From the NCBI GenBank assembly GCA_025934635.1, contig JAICWX010000229.1, positions 1 through 14,014 of the forward strand: a DNA stretch of 14,014 nucleotides, written 5' to 3'. Within the stretch, counting starts at the first letter, position 1; each line of letters begins with the position of its first letter. The notes beneath the pieces were generated by a model. That model made no database searches. It was not told the origin of the DNA and saw only the letters and a list, made by a program, of their open reading frames with translations. This DNA comes from Streptosporangiaceae bacterium. Lineage in GTDB: Bacteria > Actinomycetota > Actinomycetes > Streptosporangiales > Streptosporangiaceae. Of this stretch, positions 11,951 through 14,014 are shown piece by piece. The position numbers and the translations under genes are program-made.

Positions 11951-13039
11951 ATGGAGATCCACGGGCAGGTTGATGCGCGGTTCGGTCCGGTGCGCGAGTG
12001 CTTCGCCGCGGTCATCGGCGGTCAGGCGGGCACGGGGGCGGCCTTCGCCGCTTTTCATGACGGCCGGCTGGTGGCGGACCTGTGGGGCGGCTGGGCCGAC
12101 CGGGGGCGGACCCGGCCCTGGGCGGAAGACAGCCTGGTCCAGCCGTACTCGGTGAGCAAGCCGTTCGTGGCGGTGTGCGCGCTGCGCCTGGCTGAGCAAG
12201 GCCGGCTGGACCTGGACGCGCCGGTGCAGCGGTACTGGCCGGAGTTCCGCGCCCCGGCGACGGTGCGGCACGTCCTGTCGCACCAGGCGGGGCTGGTGGC
12301 GCTGGATTCGCCGGCGCCGGTCGAGGCCTTCTACGACTGGGACCGGATGTGCGCCCTGCTGGCCGCCCAGGAGCCGGCCTGGGAGCCCGGTACCGCGCAC
12401 GGCGAGTCGGCCCTGTTCTACGGCCACCTGGTCGGGGAACTGGTGCGCCGGGTGGACGGGCGCCGCCCCGGGCGGTTCCTGCGCGAAGAGATCTGCGGCC
12501 CGGCCGGGCTGGAGTTCGCCTTCGGGCTGAACCCGGCCGAGCAGGCCCGGGCGGTGGACCTGACCGGCCTGGACGCCGACTTCCGGGCCGCCGCCCTGGC
12601 CGGCCGTCCGGCCCTGTACGAGCGGGCCACGGCCAACCCGCCGGGAGCGTTCGACGGCGAGGTCGTCAACCGCGCGGCCTGGCGGGCGGCCGAGATTCCC
12701 GCCATCAACGGGCACGGCACCGCCCGGGCGGTGGCGGGTTTCTACCACGCCCTGGCCACGGGAGTGGCGCTCAGTCCGGGGATGCTGGCCGAGGCGGTCA
12801 GCCCGCAGTGCGCCGGGACGGACCGGGTGTTCGGGCACGAGAACGCCTGGGGGCTCGGCTTCGGTATCGACGACGACAGCTACGGCATGGGCGGGCTGGG
12901 CGGGAACTACGGGGGCACCGGCACGGACGGCGGGTACACCATCGGCTTCGTCACCGGCAGCGCCGGGGGCTTCGACCGGGCCGACGCGCTGGAGAACGCC
13001 CTGCGCGGCTGCCTCGGCCTGCCGCCCCGGCCGGACTGA
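11951..13039 (+). CDS. Serine hydrolase of the beta-lactamase (class C / EstB-like) family
   Basis: This 362-residue protein has no signal peptide and is probably cytoplasmic. The catalytic SxxK motif is Ser67-Val-Ser-Lys70 in 'QPYSVSKPF'. Other family landmarks are 'LDAPVQRYWPEF', 'VRHVLSHQAGL' (residues 105-115), 'GELVRRVDGR', 'INGHGTARAVAGFYHAL' and the Gly-rich end 'GGLGGNYGGTGTDGGY'. Relatives are esterases or peptidases, not resistance beta-lactamases. The second catalytic element, usually a Tyr in a 'GYHA'-like motif, reads 'HGESALFYGH' here, so the base is either Tyr157 or changed. GGAAGG at 11937-11942 lies 8 bases before ATG 11951. The end is 24 bases from the convergent membrane-protein gene. 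Confidence 0.9.
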   Translation: MEIHGQVDARFGPVRECFAAVIGGQAGTGAAFAAFHDGRLVADLWGGWADRGRTRPWAEDSLVQPYSVSKPFVAVCALRLAEQGRLDLDAPVQRYWPEFRAPATVRHVLSHQAGLVALDSPAPVEAFYDWDRMCALLAAQEPAWEPGTAHGESALFYGHLVGELVRRVDGRRPGRFLREEICGPAGLEFAFGLNPAEQARAVDLTGLDADFRAAALAGRPALYERATANPPGAFDGEVVNRAAWRAAEIPAINGHGTARAVAGFYHALATGVALSPGMLAEAVSPQCAGTDRVFGHENAWGLGFGIDDDSYGMGGLGGNYGGTGTDGGYTIGFVTGSAGGFDRADALENALRGCLGLPPRPD

Positions 13040-13045
13040 CGAACG

Positions 13046-13058
13046 CCGGGCCGCCCGG
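13046..13058. terminator. Possible small bidirectional hairpin
   Basis: CCGGG-CCG-CCCGG lies in the 24-base gap between two convergent genes. The stem is only 5 bp and no T-run follows, so it is at best a weak shared terminator. Confidence 0.25.
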
Positions 13059-13063
13059 GCCGC

Positions 13064-13930
13064 TCAGTTCGCCGGCGGATGCATCGTCAGGCACATCATC
13101 CCGGTAAAGATCTCTTCGTTGATGATGTAAATCATCCCGACCAGATACGGCACGCCGATGATCGCGACCAGCAGCCATACTTTCCATTTCTGGCCGTCCG
13201 CCCGCTTGGCGGTGACCCAGCGCTTCACCGGGGGGAGCCGGAGCAGGACGAGCGGGAGGCTAATCGCGACGGACTGGTAGAAACGCTGGTGGAAAACGGG
13301 GTCGCCATCTCCCTCGGGCGGGGCGAAGGTCTTGAATCCGTCGAGCAGCAGCAGGTGAATGACGATCAGCGCCCACAGGGCGTAGGTCACCCGCTGGATT
13401 CTCTTCCACTGTTTCCCGAGCCTGCGCTGCGCCGGGGTATTGGCGGTGGCCAGGACCGGGATAGCCAGCAGGACGATGAAGAGCCCGGTGACCAGGAAGG
13501 TGTGCCCGGCCAGGCGGCCGAAAACGCCCCCGGCGAAGTCGGTCGAGATGGCCGCGGTGGTCGCGTCCGAGATCCCGATCAGCGCGAACATGATGCCGTA
13601 CCACCGGCGGAGCGGCGCGAACCACCGTTGCCCGGTGACGGTGATAAGCGGGGTGATCGTCACGGCCAGGAAGAAGCAGATCTCACCGCCGGTCCCGAGT
13701 ATGTCGGCCTCGGTATTGGTCAGGCTGTCCTTTTCGTTCAGCGAGAACCAGCCGCGGGCGACGAAGATCCACGGGATGAACGCGGGCAGCCGGAGCAGGA
13801 ACAGTATGAGGGACTGCTTCTTGATGACCAGGGCCGAGAATATGAGATCCTCGCCCATCCAGGTATCTACAGTCCGGGCTTTCGCGGGCGGTTCTGGTCG
13901 ACGGCCGGCAGCTACTTCCGTATTAGCCAT
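13064..13930 (-). CDS. Multi-pass membrane protein resembling the ferric-reductase/MsrQ fold
   Basis: This 288-residue protein has about seven hydrophobic helices after a 25-residue polar N-terminus. The stretch at residues 104-197, with 'PLRRWYG', 'AGHTFLVTGLFIVLLAIPVLAT' and 'RRLGKQWKRIQRVTYALWALIVIHLLLLD' read in pieces, follows the ferric-reductase-like (MsrQ/YedZ) pattern in which His residues hold heme b. His143 and His192 are present, but the His of 'LHRLVY' is Gln179 here, and the first-helix His appears as 'GISDA'. It may bind heme differently or be a divergent member. It lacks FAD/NAD domains. ATG 13930 is preferred, with AAGGAG ten bases upstream; the frame extends to 13972. It is preceded by a short divergent region with a tandem repeat at the window edge. 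Confidence 0.65.
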   Translation of the reverse strand: MANTEVAAGRRPEPPAKARTVDTWMGEDLIFSALVIKKQSLILFLLRLPAFIPWIFVARGWFSLNEKDSLTNTEADILGTGGEICFFLAVTITPLITVTGQRWFAPLRRWYGIMFALIGISDATTAAISTDFAGGVFGRLAGHTFLVTGLFIVLLAIPVLATANTPAQRRLGKQWKRIQRVTYALWALIVIHLLLLDGFKTFAPPEGDGDPVFHQRFYQSVAISLPLVLLRLPPVKRWVTAKRADGQKWKVWLLVAIIGVPYLVGMIYIINEEIFTGMMCLTMHPPAN

Positions 13931-13982
13931 CTGTAGCTCTCTCCTTGCATGGGGATATAACGCCGCTCCCACGGAGTCATTC

Positions 13983-14014
13983 GTTGCCGCCGTCTTAGGT
14001 TGCTGCTGTCTTAG
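13983..14014 (-). repeat. Tandem 16-bp direct repeat upstream of the membrane-protein gene
   Basis: On the minus strand CTAAGACAGCAGCAAC is followed directly by CTAAGACGGCGGCAAC, 14 of 16 bases identical. The pair ends the window, so more copies may lie beyond. It is 53 bases upstream of the preferred start of the membrane-protein gene, a position that suits a regulator binding direct repeats; an AT-rich TTATAT at 13955-13960 may be part of the promoter. Confidence 0.6.

Noticed and set aside
11135..12838. Open minus-strand frame of 567 codons opposite the kinase-like and serine hydrolase genes
   Set aside because: Low-complexity composition and no motifs; the plus strand carries recognisable Walker A and SxxK proteins.
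11951..13039. Antibiotic-resistance beta-lactamase
   Set aside because: It has no signal peptide, and the sequence follows the esterase/peptidase-like EstB group rather than AmpC enzymes.

Overview
The window is very GC-rich, with strong third-position GC in its reading frames, frequent GTG starts and actinobacterial-type lipoprotein and regulator sequences. It looks like a chromosomal segment of a high-GC actinomycete (Streptosporangiales- or Streptomyces-like; the genus cannot be fixed from sequence alone). No rRNA, tRNA, transposase, integrase or CRISPR array is visible.

Layout. 1-1778 (+): the C-terminal end of a heavy-metal-type RND efflux pump (CzcA/CusA-like), then a closely spaced lipoprotein gene. 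1775-3681 (-): a NarL/LuxR two-component pair, kinase then regulator, coupled by a GTGA start/stop overlap; the regulator stop shares the bases CTAG with the lipoprotein stop. 3682-4431: a long divergent intergenic region with several inverted repeats and a near-perfect DtxR/IdeR-type iron box (17/19 to the consensus as I remember it). 4432-5547 (+): a sucrase/ferredoxin-like (Apd1-type) protein with the Cx8C...HxxxH pattern of a bis-His-ligated [2Fe-2S] cluster and an unusual five-unit 15-bp tandem repeat at its N-terminus; a strong hairpin terminator follows. 5640-6104: a partly AT-rich intergenic region with a second, weaker iron box (15/19). 6105-8470 (+): a two-gene unit made of a heme-oxygenase-fold protein (HDO / iron-containing redox enzyme type) and a VIT/CCC1-family iron transporter whose membrane domain is preceded by about 310 residues of repetitive, Pro/Gly/Tyr-rich, probably disordered sequence. 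8463-9227 (-): an orphan OmpR-type response regulator, tail-to-tail with the transporter. 9228-9558: a divergent promoter region with two clean inverted repeats. 9559-13039 (+): a YtcJ-like amidohydrolase, a 65-residue unknown, a small P-loop kinase-like protein that is probably leaderless, and a class-C beta-lactamase-fold serine hydrolase. 13064-13930 (-): a multi-pass membrane protein resembling the ferric-reductase/MsrQ fold, preceded at the window edge by a 16-bp tandem direct repeat.

How the genes may work together. The centre of the window reads as an iron-handling neighbourhood: an iron-sulfur reductase-like protein under an iron box, then a heme-oxygenase-fold protein paired with an iron exporter, with a metal-type RND pump and a ferric-reductase-like membrane protein at the flanks. 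The most interesting object is the HDO-VIT pair. The HDO-fold protein appears to lack several canonical metal ligands, and the transporter has a long repeat-built N-terminal extension where the known MbfA fusions carry a ferritin-like domain. The amidohydrolase/kinase/serine hydrolase segment has no evident tie to iron. All functional links are inferences from sequence and context; no database search was possible.
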